Part shown: positions 13,601-25,001 of the stretch, piece after piece
How the letters are laid out: every line of letters begins with the position of its first letter
How positions within the stretch are numbered: position 1 is the first letter of the stretch
Source: Cercis canadensis
Taxonomy: Eukaryota > Streptophyta > Magnoliopsida > Fabales > Fabaceae
Direction of reading: 5' to 3'
Assembly (NCBI GenBank): GCA_003255065.1
Contig: QAOA01004552.1
Span: forward strand, 17,341-81,340
Length of the DNA stretch: 64,000 nucleotides
The notes under the pieces: generated by a model
What the model was told of the DNA's origin: nothing
The model's input: the letters and a program-made list of their open reading frames with translations, nothing else
Databases searched by the model: none
Made by a program: the position numbers and the translations under genes

Positions 13601-16193
13601 TAGCAATTTTGCTGTTGTCAATACTCTGAGGTATTTCGCCATAAGGATTCAAGGTTACCCAATTAATCTTTCTCTGGATTCGAGATGTCTGTCCACCAGA
13701 AGGAGACGGCACTGCCTCTATGCGGGAAAGAGTATAGCAGTCATATAGGTTTTCGTTCTTGTTACTTATTTCAATTGGCTCCATTTCAGCAGTGAGAGGA
13801 GAGAACACAGCACCTACACCCTTCCAAATCCCACTAACACTACTAGCAAATGTGATCCACGCTGGTTTTATTACTGGTTCCTGAAAGAGATTTCACTGTC
13901 AGTATGTTGAATTCCTTCACAGCAAAATATCTACAACTTAACACAGATATCAATAACATCTACAAGTAAAATGAAAGATGGAACAGCAATTGATTTCTTT
14001 GAAATTCCAAATGTCAAGCCAAATTTTGGGGAACGCATATTTGAACTTTACCCACAAACAATGGAAATGGAACAACCACTGGAGTATATTCCTTTGGTTT
14101 TCACACAGTTTCCAATTAAAAGTCAAAACATAGAAAGTGAAAGAAATTACCCAAGTAATAAGCACAACTATTACTTCCAAAGTCAAGAGTCTCAAATGAT
14201 GAAAAGCCAAGCCCAAAAGTATATATACTCTCCTCCCACGTATTTTCACAGCGAAACACTAATGTTCCTTTTTTTTTTTTTTGGATTAAAAGAAACACTA
14301 ATATTGTGAAAATAGATCTTCAAATAAAATTTAAATGTACCTGAGTTTTGAAGAACAGTTTGAACTTCCACTAAGTTATATAAATCTCAGGTCCCAAAAC
14401 AATAAAACCAATTTATTTTCTTTCAGTTCCGCTCATATCCTCTGCAACCAAAAAAAAAATCTCTAGAGCCAAATTTTATAAAGGAAATAAATAAATTATA
14501 AGTAAGACTTTGAAGCATCAAGAGAAATTTCAATCACTATAAACTGATCCATTGATAATTAATTCTTAACAAGTTAAAAAAAAATTGTTTTTTTGTTGTT
14601 GTCTGACATAACATATCAATTAGTAAAAGAAATTCAAATCAGTGACCATTCAGAGAAGATGATGCTTCTCATTATTTTCTTTCCTCACTGTGTACTTTAC
14701 AATTCAAAGAAAATGAACGGCAGGTTCCTTTCCCTTTCCAATCCCCAGCATTCTTCAATCATAAAAAAATCAAAGAATTCTTCAATCATACCATTGATAT
14801 ATGAATAGTAAGAAAAGATAAGAGTTCATTAAAGACCAATACCAAAGAGCCCTAGTTAAACAAGGGTGATTAGCGCAAACAAGGTCTTACTATAGTTAGC
14901 TTCTGCTACGACTTACGAAGCGACAGCTCATTGGTCATGTTTGGTTGATAGGGATTTCCAAACTACTATTTTAACACAAGGAGAGAAAATGCTTGGACAA
15001 CGGGGGAGGGGTGGAGGGGGAGAAAGAAGATAATGAAAAAAGCACAAAACCAGTCCATCAGGTTTGTACAGTTCATGTGGTCTTGTCCTAATTATCAGAA
15101 ACACCTTTCATCATCAGTACCAAACGTCATGTAGAATGGTTACAATTGATTCAGTTCAACATATTCACTTCTGTTCACACGATGCCCTTCATTATTAAAC
15201 AAAAAGACCAAAAGAGGACCTTGGCATTGATCTCATTTAACTTGTCTTTTTAGTTAACTTAGTAAGCAGAATATTAGATTATCTGGTCTCTGCCAGGGAC
15301 TATTCAATCTATTTGTTTTAATCCTACATAGTCAATTCCTAAATTCTCAATCTTTTCACCTTTCCAAGGAGGTCTTATTTAACTAACCGCTTGGTACAAT
15401 GTTGACATCCTCAATAAAAGTAACAAGAAATAAATGGATAAAAAGGGAGGGTAGAATATAGTTCTCTATAAGAATTGAGAAATGAATATCTACAAGGAGG
15501 GTATCCACTACTTCAGAATATTAGTCACTTAGATGGCATAGACATTATATACCAAGTATTGCTCATGTTGCTACCTTCATCACTACATATAACTATCACA
15601 TTTCTTCCATTCACCACATTTTTTTTCCATTCTTAACAAGATATCCTCATTCAAACAAATTCACGGTCCACAAAATCACCAAATTTCACTTCTTTATCCG
15701 CATATTTACTAAGCAGAGTGCAAGACAAGATTTTGTATCTGCATTTGCAATTTTAAACGAAACCCAAGTTGGGAGAGGGTGGTACCTGAGTTTGAAGAAC
15801 ACTCTCAACCTCCATCAACATAGCACCAGAGACCAAGACTCTGCCACCCTTACTTCTCTTCTTCTTGACCATTCTCCTCCCTTTCGGCTTCTTCCGCTTC
15901 TCTTTCTCTGCTGCAGCCTTGGCGAGCTCATTATCAACACTCCAGACATTATCCTTGTTTCCCTTTACTCTGAGTCCCTCTTCGGGACCGGTGCTGCTCT
16001 GACGGGGTTTCTGGGTCTGAGCTATGAAGAACCTTCTAGAACTAGAAGTGGGTTTTGGGAAGCTAGAGGAGGAGAAGGAGAGGGAGGGGAACAAGTAGTG
16101 AGTGGAAGAGAGAGTGTGGTGGAATCCAAAACGGTGGCGTTCAGGGCGGTGAGTGGTGAAGGTCTTGCCCAAGTGAAGAGATGGGGATTGCAT
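10649..16193 (-). CDS. Probable plastid protein of unknown function, 5 exons
   Basis: Exons in transcription order: 16193-15786, 13880-13437, 12522-12430, 11376-11237, 11090-10649. Phases join into about 508 residues. The first ~60 residues are rich in Ser, Pro, His and Arg with few acidic residues, like a chloroplast transit peptide. A Lys/Arg-rich stretch (about 95-120, with KKPKGRRMVKKKRSKGGR) follows. The conserved body begins with PAWITFASSVSGIWKGVGAVF and contains MEPIEISNKNENLYDCYTLSR, EPGLVYFEDGSYSRGP, CLVKGCHKRIRIVHTIEF and a final WYSEEGINLVMERDY. I recognise this as conserved among plants, but I know no established function; a lipocalin-like (DUF3598-type) fold is a weak guess. Intron 1 is about 1.9 kb. 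Intron 2 begins with GC, not GT. The gene lies head to head with the PPR gene, with about 1 kb between start codons. Confidence 0.82.
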
Positions 16194-17255
16194 GTTTTAG
16201 ATTTTGCGCAGAAAATGAAAATTGGAAAGACACTAGAGTTTTACAGAGTAGCTTACACAGAAAAATTTAGGGAAAATTCTAGTTAGAGTCATCATTGAAC
16301 TTGTTCACACTTTTAAAGCCAAAATGGCTTTTTTATTCTTCCAAATTTGCCCTTACCGTGAGATAACAACCCAAGCTAAGTAACAGGTATTCTCGACATT
16401 TTCGGTTTTAAACTGAAGGACTGGTGCCCTTCAAACTATTAGCTGCTCTCTCTCTTCTCTTCCTCTTCGCAGGCAGAGAAAGTGGTAGCTCTGTGTGCTG
16501 TTGCTGGAAGCTGAAACAACAGAAAGTGGGTGTTTTTTTTTTGGTTCCTTTTTTTTGTTCAATACGACGTTGTGGTTGTGTGCCGTTGGTGGAATTGGAA
16601 TCACAGAAAGTGTAGCAACTTGAAGTGAAGGCTCTTTCCTTCTCCTTTGACTGAAGGGATTTCAAACCTCGGGTATGGCATCTTCCAACATATAATCCCA
16701 TTTATTTCATTTAGATTTTTACCCAATTCGTTTTTTTTTTTTCACCCTTTTTTTTGTATCTAATCAATTTCCCTGCTTTTATATGTTTTTGTGAATTTTG
16801 TCCCTTAAATTAAAAGCTGCTTGTATTAGTAGAATTTGAGCTGTAGAAATGGTTCTAAGTTGCATTCGACTGTGCTAGCTGGTGCTCATGAGAGAACTGA
16901 ATCTGTTTTGAGATCAACAGCTTTAGAAAGATGACTAAGTTTTTTATTTTTTAATTAAACTTTGATAAGATTTTTATGATTAAAATTTAGTACTTAAACA
17001 CTAACAACACCATAGTTTTAGTTAGATGTAAGCTATATAAGAATATATTTCATTCCTACTCTAAATCATATTATCTATCTATTTTAAATCTGATTCATAA
17101 CAGATAACCCTGTTGAATTTTCTTGATTTTGCAGTTCAGAAGACAAATAATATGCCATACAACTCATCCCTGCAACAAATTATTTCTGTTCTTGCAATTT
17201 TTGTCAAAGTTTTCACTGAGAATAGCAGTTCTTAGTCAAGATATAATCTTTCCAT
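16194..17255. promoter_or_regulatory. Shared divergent promoter region
   Basis: The 1.06 kb between the start codons of the minus-strand plastid-protein gene and the plus-strand PPR gene must hold both promoters. Nothing else coding is supported. A CT-rich leader-like block lies at 16440-16470. A good splice acceptor (gattttgcag, ending 17134) suggests a 5' UTR intron for the PPR gene; this is inference without transcript data. Confidence 0.5.
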
Positions 17256-19505
17256 ATGTTCCATAATATTTACCAGACAATCTTCAACTGCCTTAATTCC
17301 ACCACTGCTTCTCTATTGCATGCAAGACAAGCCCATGCTCACATCCTCAAAGTTGGCCTCTTTGGCAATAGACAACTCACTACAAGGCTCCTTTCTCTAT
17401 ATGCTAATAACCTATGCTTCACTGACGTGAACCTTGTCCTTGATTCTGTTTCTGAACCCAATTTGTTTGCCTTCTCTACTCTGATCCATGCTTTTGCAAA
17501 ATTGAATTATTTTGATCATGTCTTACATATTTTCTCTCAAATGCTATCTCGAGGTTTAGTGCCAGATGGTTATGTCCTCCCTAGTGCCATTAAGGCTTGT
17601 GCTGGACTACGAGCCTTGAAAGCAGGGCAACAGGTCCATGGAATTGCATATGTATCTGGGTTAGCTTCAGATTCAATTATAAAATCATCTTTAGTGCATA
17701 TGTACTTAAAATGTGACAAAATTGGAGTTGCCCAGACATTGTTTGACAGTATTCTGGATAAGGACGTGGTTATTTGGAGTGCTATGATTGCTGGTTACTC
17801 TCGTCAAGGGCATGTTCATAAGGCAAAGGAACTCTTTTTTGAGATGAGGGATAAGGGTGTAGAGCCAAATTTGGTATCATGGAATGGTATGATAGTAGGG
17901 TTTATTAATAGAGGATTGCATCTTGAGGGGGTAATATTGTTTCAAATGATGCACTCAGAAGGCTTTTGGCCTGATGGGTCAACCATCTCTTGTGTTCTTC
18001 CTGCCATAGGGCACTTGGAGGATTCAGTAATGGGCACTCAGGTTCATGGTTATGTAATCAAGCAGGGTCTTGGGCTAGACAAGTTTGTTGCCAGTGCACT
18101 TCTTGACATGTATGGAAAATGTGCCTGTGCATTGGATATGTCACAGGTATTTGATGAAGTGGATCAAATGGAAATAGGTTCTTGCAATGCCTTTCTTACC
18201 GGGCTGTCACGTAATGGTCTTGTTGACACTGCATTGGAGGTGTTCAGGCAGTTCAAGGCCCAAGGACTGGAATTGAATGTTGTGACATGGACATCGATGA
18301 TAGCTAGTTGCTCTCAGAATGGGAAAGACCTGGAAGCTTTGGAGTTGTTTAGAGAAATGCAGACTGAGGGGGTGAAGCCTAACTCTGTAACAATCCCAAG
18401 CTTGATTCCAGCTTGTGGGAATATTGCAGCATTAATGCATGGGAAAGCAATCCATTGCTTTTCTCTCAGAAAGGGAATTTTTGGTGATATATATGTAGGT
18501 AGTGCATTAATAGATATGTATGCTAAGTGTGGAAAAATCCAATTATCTCGACTTTGTTTTGATATAATGCCAACTCGAAATTTGGTTTCCTGGAATGCAG
18601 TTATGAATGGATATGCAATGCATGGAAAGGCTAAGGAAATGATAGAATTGTTTCATATGATGCAACAGAGTGACCAGAAACCTGATCTTATTACCTTCAC
18701 TTGCATATTATCTGCATGCAGCCAAAATGGCTTAACAGAAGAGGGTTGGTATTATTTCAATAGCATGTCCAAAGAACATGGAATTGAAGCTAGGATTGAA
18801 CATTATGCTTGCATGGTCACACTTCTCAGTCGTGTAGGAAAACTAGAAGAAGCTTATTCTATCATTGAGAAAATGCCATTTGAACCTGATGCTTGTATAT
18901 GGGGAGCTTTGCTCAGTTCTTGCAGAGTTCATCATAATTTGACTTTAGGTGAGATTGCTGCAGAGAAGCTTTTCCAGTTAGAACCAGACAATCCTGGGAA
19001 TTATATACTTATGTCCAATATCTATGCTTCAAAGGGCATGTGGGGTGAGGTAAATAGAATAAGGGATGTAATGAAGAATATTGGACTGAGGAAAAATCCA
19101 GGGTACAGTTGGGTTCAGATAGGACTCAAAGTACACACGCTTCTTGCTGGGGACAAATCACATCCTCAAATGAATCAGATTTTGGAAAAGTTGGATAAAT
19201 TGAATATTGAGATGAAGAAGTTGGGTTACTTTCCCAAGACTAACTCTGTGCTGCAAGATGTGGAGGAACAGGACAAGGAGCAGATACTGTGTGGGCACAG
19301 TGAGAAGTTGGCAGTAGTATTAGGATTACTGAACTCAAGTCCAGGACAACATCTTCAAGTGATTAAGAACCTGAGAATCTGTGATGACTGCCATGCTTTT
19401 ATAAAACTTATATCCAGCTTTGAAGGAAGAGAAATTTCTGTAAGAGATACAAATCGTTTTCACCATTTCAAAGATGGTGTTTGCTCTTGTGGAGATTATT
19501 GGTAA
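17256..19505 (+). CDS. DYW-class pentatricopeptide repeat protein
   Basis: A single uninterrupted reading frame of 749 residues. PPR proteins bind organelle RNA through helical repeats, and the DYW class usually edits C to U. PLS-type repeats run from about residue 20 to 560 (for example VVIWSAMIAGYSRQGHVHKAKELFFEMRD-like blocks and YVGSALIDMYAKCGK). The E/E+ region follows (KNPGYSWVQIG, LLAGDKSHPQ). The carboxy-terminal DYW domain keeps the deaminase zinc signature, HSEKLA and then CDDCH, and ends in CSCGDYW. Length and sequence agree closely with Arabidopsis At1g20230 (about 760 residues). The amino terminus is short, and mitochondrial or plastid import is likely but not resolvable by eye. 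The intronless structure is normal for this family. All key residues are intact, so it looks functional. Confidence 0.93.
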   Translation: MFHNIYQTIFNCLNSTTASLLHARQAHAHILKVGLFGNRQLTTRLLSLYANNLCFTDVNLVLDSVSEPNLFAFSTLIHAFAKLNYFDHVLHIFSQMLSRGLVPDGYVLPSAIKACAGLRALKAGQQVHGIAYVSGLASDSIIKSSLVHMYLKCDKIGVAQTLFDSILDKDVVIWSAMIAGYSRQGHVHKAKELFFEMRDKGVEPNLVSWNGMIVGFINRGLHLEGVILFQMMHSEGFWPDGSTISCVLPAIGHLEDSVMGTQVHGYVIKQGLGLDKFVASALLDMYGKCACALDMSQVFDEVDQMEIGSCNAFLTGLSRNGLVDTALEVFRQFKAQGLELNVVTWTSMIASCSQNGKDLEALELFREMQTEGVKPNSVTIPSLIPACGNIAALMHGKAIHCFSLRKGIFGDIYVGSALIDMYAKCGKIQLSRLCFDIMPTRNLVSWNAVMNGYAMHGKAKEMIELFHMMQQSDQKPDLITFTCILSACSQNGLTEEGWYYFNSMSKEHGIEARIEHYACMVTLLSRVGKLEEAYSIIEKMPFEPDACIWGALLSSCRVHHNLTLGEIAAEKLFQLEPDNPGNYILMSNIYASKGMWGEVNRIRDVMKNIGLRKNPGYSWVQIGLKVHTLLAGDKSHPQMNQILEKLDKLNIEMKKLGYFPKTNSVLQDVEEQDKEQILCGHSEKLAVVLGLLNSSPGQHLQVIKNLRICDDCHAFIKLISSFEGREISVRDTNRFHHFKDGVCSCGDYW

Positions 19506-20824
19506 ACTCCTCATTGTTACCTAAGGATACCTCTCAAAAAGAGTCAAATGAATTCTGTGCCATTAGTTCTTCCAGCAGATCAAAAAACAGAGATTACACG
19601 AATCAAAATGACATACTATCTCAACCTGCTAATAGTCTTCTCCACAATGAAAATATGAAACAACTCAAATGATAGTCCCTGCATTCCTTTCTAAGTCGAC
19701 ACCGCATGGTTTATAGGGCTTTCACCTCCATTACCAGTAAGCTTCAATTTCTCCTTCCAAACTCTTGTATAACCAAAATAGCAACAAACCCAGATCCCAT
19801 TTCTTCTGCAACTTTTATTTTTGATATTTAGAAATTTATTTTCTTGAAATTTTAAGCACAACCAAGAATGTTGACCCTCTCATTCGACTTACTGTATTGT
19901 CGTGGTTTTAAAGCACAAGTATTACACAAATTTGTAATATACCTTACCCTATTCATTCGAAATCTTTTATTTTCCCCCTTTCTTAGTTCTACTAATTTTG
20001 TGCTTCATTTTTGTGTTTTCCCATTACCATATATACTGTGGCTGAAGATTATATTGGTTGCTTAAGGTCATGGTGCAGTGCCAAAAACAGAGACTGCCAA
20101 TACTTAATCATATTTGGAGGAGAGTGGATCATACTAATGATGCAGCTGCAGACCTTGTAATTTCTTGCTTAGGGTCCTCATTTTCATATGGTTTGTTTCT
20201 GCTTATCTTTTGAATTCTAAACTGATGAGTTTGCAGTTTTCCAATTAGAGATTCATGTAGAGAAATTTGTTGAAAATTGTCTTCCAACTCATGAATGTAG
20301 CTAGGTCTGAGGGGCATACTGAGCCAGTGGTATTCTTAGGACATCTGTGTGGTTTCTTATGTTACAAACCCCATTTTTTTTTTTCTTAAGTTACAGTTTT
20401 GCGTTGGTTTTCATTGCAGGGAACTTCAAATTCCACCTATGTGCTAGCAAATTCATTTGAAGGAAGGCCCATTTTGTTTCCATTAACCCCAGTTTTGGAA
20501 AAAGTGAGGACCAAAACCAGAAAGCAGTTACTAAGCCATCAAAAGTTCGAAGTGGTTAAAGGGAAATCAGATTAGGGATGCCATGTTTCCTGTACTGTGT
20601 ATGATTGATTATTTGAAGTTTTCTTATCTGCACCCCCTGGATTTAAGTGCTTAATATCAATTAAAAATCCTCTGCATTCACCCTGATTGCTAGAAGCCAA
20701 TGGAGAACATAGTGGGTAAACTAGTATTAAGCCATGGACAAGAGGCATGATAATACTCAACCATTAGGAAGCCACCGATTTTTCAAATTGTTATGCATAA
20801 ATATAGCAATAGCCTTATATATTT

Positions 20825-21010
20825 TAAAAGAGTAAAATCTACAGAACCTCCTTCGACCTTGTTATATGTGTGAAAACCCCTAACGTTCAAAAACGTATAA
20901 GGAGTCCCTTAAGCTTCACAATTTGTGCAAAATAAATCTTGTCTATACCCCTTAATTCAATGATTAAAATGGCATGTGAGATTCACACGAGGTTATTAAC
21001 CTCCTCTTTA
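20825..21010. repeat. Possible truncated transposon end
   Basis: The phrase style (ctacagaacctccttcgacc ... gtgtgaaaacccctaacg ... aaaaacgtataaggagtccc) is typical of non-autonomous DNA transposon arms in plant genomes. I see no matching inverted arm downstream, so it would be a broken copy. Confidence 0.25.
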
Positions 21011-23296
21011 TCTGGCTAGGCTCATGTGAGAACTAAGCACCATTGATAAAGCATCTTGTGAGTTCTACCTTTGGTTTTAGCATAGCTTAGTCGATTTTTA
21101 AATTTTTGTTAAGAAAAATAGAGCTTTCAAAGTGCTGTATTGTCCCAAAAATAATTTCGGGCCAAAGAAGGAGAGCCAAACTGGGCTTGGAGTAGGGTAA
21201 ACAAGAATACAATGTAGTCTTCTAGACCAGCCTAGTAACGAAATCATTAAGCAACAGGGCGCACCAAGCTATATTTTCCTAGTTTCCAAACAGTAATTAA
21301 TCTTGAAAAAGCATCTTTCTTTTCTATATTCTCAAAGGAAAGCATCTTTCTATTCAAAATGCATAAAGTTCTATCTGTTCTCATCAATTCAGGTGGCACT
21401 GAACATAGAAAAAGTTATTCATGATTTACAGCATAGATCGATTTATATCTATTTATGCATCATCAAACTAAACAAAGTCATTTTCAGTGGAACATCTTAT
21501 CCACCTAACATTCTTTTCAAGTTTGATTCTAAAATCAAGTTTCACAAAAGTGGATGCTTCTATTGCTCCCCACTTTGTGATTGGGCCTCACAAGGGGATG
21601 CATTAAGAAACCTTTAGAATAATGCAACCAAAATATAAAAAAGTTAGGTCCCACAATTTTTTTCATAACTTCAACTACAATTTTTAATGTGGGAACTTTA
21701 TGGGAGTACTTTTAGGTTTTGATTCAATTGCTTTAAATTAATATGGTATTAAACTGCACTAGAGATTGTGTTATAAAGTTGATGATAGATATGGACTTTT
21801 TAGTTAGGAATATGTAGAATGAAGATTTGAATTGAAACCTCTACTTATTTAAGAGATCTCTTGATTAGTTGTGCTTTTAGTTCTTATCTTGATGTGTTTT
21901 ATACAACAAGAAGGGTGGTTACTTATAACAATAAATTATTACGGTAGCTCATTTAGTTGTCATAAATATTTTTATAACAGTAAAATATAATATACTTATG
22001 TCACACAATTGTAATTATTCATCTTTTTTTTTTTTTTTGTTATATAAGAGTGCAGTATGCTAAGAAAAAGGAAGAATAGTACATAACGGAAATAGAGCCT
22101 ATAACATCAAATCTTCTAATTTCTATAACTAGAGGAGGTGTCACTAGACTTACAGGTTATTGACTATAATTATTGATACTTAATTCACAACAATTTACTT
22201 AATTATCAATTTTCTTTTTTGCATGACTTTTAGTTGTAACTTTCTAGTAACAGTGTTTTTATTTATAACTTTAAACTATTTTTCAGAGGAAAAAAAACAT
22301 TTTCTTTTAGATAAGGTCACCTATAGATTTCTCAAAAGAATTGTCATCTATAAAACAAAATAAATTAAAAAGAGAAGCTTCATTGGAGTAGTATCCAAGT
22401 ATGTAAGGGAAGTTGTTTTTAGATCATACATTTCAGATATATATACGTTTCTTGGAATTGAAGCAGATTTTGGTCTCCTAGAAACTCACTTTCATACACA
22501 CACACCATTATCAAACATTGACAGCTCATATAAAAAGCTCAAGGCCACTAGTCTAGTGAGTGTGACATCTTCAAATCATTGGTATTTTTCATGACCTAAA
22601 AAGATGTTTGGTCACTAACCAAACCAGTCCAAGAAACTTGAATTAGTGAAACTGGGTAAAATATAAAAGCACTGTTTGGTACAAGACAGCTATCTATTCC
22701 TTATCTTTATTTGTTTGTGGATGGATTATGACTCAAAAGGAGAACATCTGTTTATTCTTATTCAGCCACCCGCTTTGCCTAAACTCCTTTGTTACTGTCC
22801 TTTTCTTTTCTTCTTTTTCTTCTTTTGTTTAGTATCACTTATACCTCCAAAGACCATATCTTAAACGGTGGTTTACCAGTTCCATCTTCCTACACAATTT
22901 ATTGTCCTCTCCACCTCTGCTACGGCATCAATGGCCATATGGTAATTTACCTTTTTTCTTTTCAAAAACTTTTCTTTATTTTATTTTCTCAGCCTTGTGT
23001 GTGTGATCTGTTAGCTTCTCAAGAATTGGCCTTGTTTTAGGACTTGCTATATATAATTAGATCTTTCAAATTTTAGAGTAATTTTATTAGCGTTACTATA
23101 TCACTTTACTTTACGTTTATATATACATTAGTATAGTCAATAAGGGTTGGCTCAATTAGCGGTGAAGGCTCCCACCAGTTATTAGGGGCTTCCACCCCAC
23201 CAAAAAAAAAATATTTATTAATTTTTACAAAGAAACTTTTGGCTAATTAAAATTTGGCCCTAGTTAAATTATATGCTAGCCTCTCTGCAAAAATCT

Positions 23297-23460
23297 TTTT
23301 GGCTTTGCCATTGGACTCAATTGGTAAGTTTAAGTTGCATCAACCAAAAAGGTTTTGAGTTCAAATCATACTCGTGATCCTTTGTTAATAAGTATCTATT
23401 AATTGAAGCCTTAATTAAATGTGTCCTACCTCGAAGTTGAAGTAATTAATCTATATACCT
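23297..23460 (+). repeat. SINE-like, tRNA-derived repeat
   Basis: An A-box-like ggactcaattggtaag at 23313-23328 is followed by a B-box-like gagttcaaatc at 23357-23367, about 30 bases apart. The spacing and order are those of a pol III promoter. The tail is not clear. Confidence 0.45.
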
Positions 23461-23769
23461 CCTAAATTTTTTTAGCACCAAAACAACTATATATACACTT
23501 GTATACATATTTGCATCCAAAGTTTAATCGATAAAAATTTACATGAGACGAGTCAATTAAACTCAACTGTATACATATATATTGGTGTATGTAAGTGTGA
23601 TGGAAAGTGATTATGGGGGTTTACATAAGAATTGGACAAATTAAATTAATTACTTCAGATTTCATTGCATAAGAAATTTTTTTTTTTTTTTGTGTGTGTG
23701 TATTAAAAGTTTAGCGTGAGGGGAGGTTATCCAATTTTAAGAATATGACATGTTATAATGGTACTTACA

Positions 23770-23890
23770 GATCGTCTATTAAAAAAAAGACTGTTAGTAA
23801 TGAGATTCAAACTTAGGCATTATAAATAAAATACTTTAATTCTTATTAACTGAATCAACTCTCGTTAACTTACATAAATTTTTTTGAAAG
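23770..23890 (-). repeat. SINE-like, tRNA-derived repeat
   Basis: On the minus strand an A-box-like TTGATTCAGTTAATAAGA (about 23841-23860) precedes a B-box-like GTTTGAATCTC (23802-23812). It is more decayed than the other copies. Confidence 0.35.
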
Positions 23891-24886
23891 TAATATTTAC
23901 TATCAAATTGAGATATGTGTTTGAGGTATAATAATCTAGATGCTGACTTGGATTTAACGATGGAATAACCTAGTCACCTAGCTAGATGGTCATCACATAA
24001 TTTCTAAGGATTTTGGTTAACATGAAAGTTTTTGAAAGTTTTCATTATTTTATATAACCAATCCACATTCTTTGAATCTTCGACATTTTTTTCCAACTTT
24101 TCATTCAAAGTGCAAAAACCGCTACTATTTGGTGTTTGACATTTTGATTAGTTGTCATTTTCAAGTTCAACCAGCCAAAAAATAATAGTTTTCACTGTCT
24201 AAATAAGAACAAAGCAACTAACAACTTCAAAATGAACAAGAAAGAATAAGAATGTGAAGAACATGACTTCATTCGACAAGGGTCTTGATAAATGAATACT
24301 CCACGTAGGAAATAATGAAGAGCGAGGCATAGAAATTGCACTATTTTTGGTGTCCAAAACAAAACCATGAGAGACCCACTTGAATTTGACCTAAATCACG
24401 GGAAATTCTTGAGCACTGTGTGCCATTTTGTTGGATTGCTGTAACCGATTAATAATATCTTATGAAAAGGAACATTTTTTATAGTTCAAATTCCCATGAG
24501 TGATGAAACTTTCATAACTATATCAAAACCCTAGAGAGATACCTATAATCAATTCAGGGTGAGATCCGATTCCATTAAGTTATGTATTTCTCTTTGTGAA
24601 CCTATTAACCTTTTTTTTTTTTTTTTAATTATGTGCATTAATTTTTCTCTCCAAGACCTAGTATTCTATGCTGGTCAAGTGGTTAGTTAATCAAACAATA
24701 AGGTTGGCAAGAAAAGAAAAAAGTTAATAAATAAATCCAACTCGAACAGTGTGTTTTAAGTTTTATATATTGGAAAGCAGGCACTGTGTGGCATAAAACT
24801 TTCTTTTTTCTCTCTTATTTATTTATTTATATGTAATGCATTAGGAGTATAAAACCCAAATCTTTAATTCACTTACATGATATGAT

Positions 24887-25001
24887 GCAGAGAGCACGTG
24901 TTAACATAATTCAAACAGGTAATAACATTATAAAGTATTAGCTNGCAGAGAGCACGTGTTGACATAATTCAAACAGGTAATAACATTATAAAGTATTAGC
25001 T
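24887..25001. repeat. 57-bp direct duplication across an N
   Basis: 24887-24943 and 24945-25001 are the same 57 bases apart from one substitution (ttaacata against ttgacata). They are separated only by the single N at 24944. This looks like two overlapping contig ends or haplotypes joined without merging. Confidence 0.85.

Noticed and set aside
15792-16286. 164-codon plus-strand ORF
   Set aside because: It is antisense to exon 1 of the plastid-protein gene, whose frame is supported by splicing into conserved exons.
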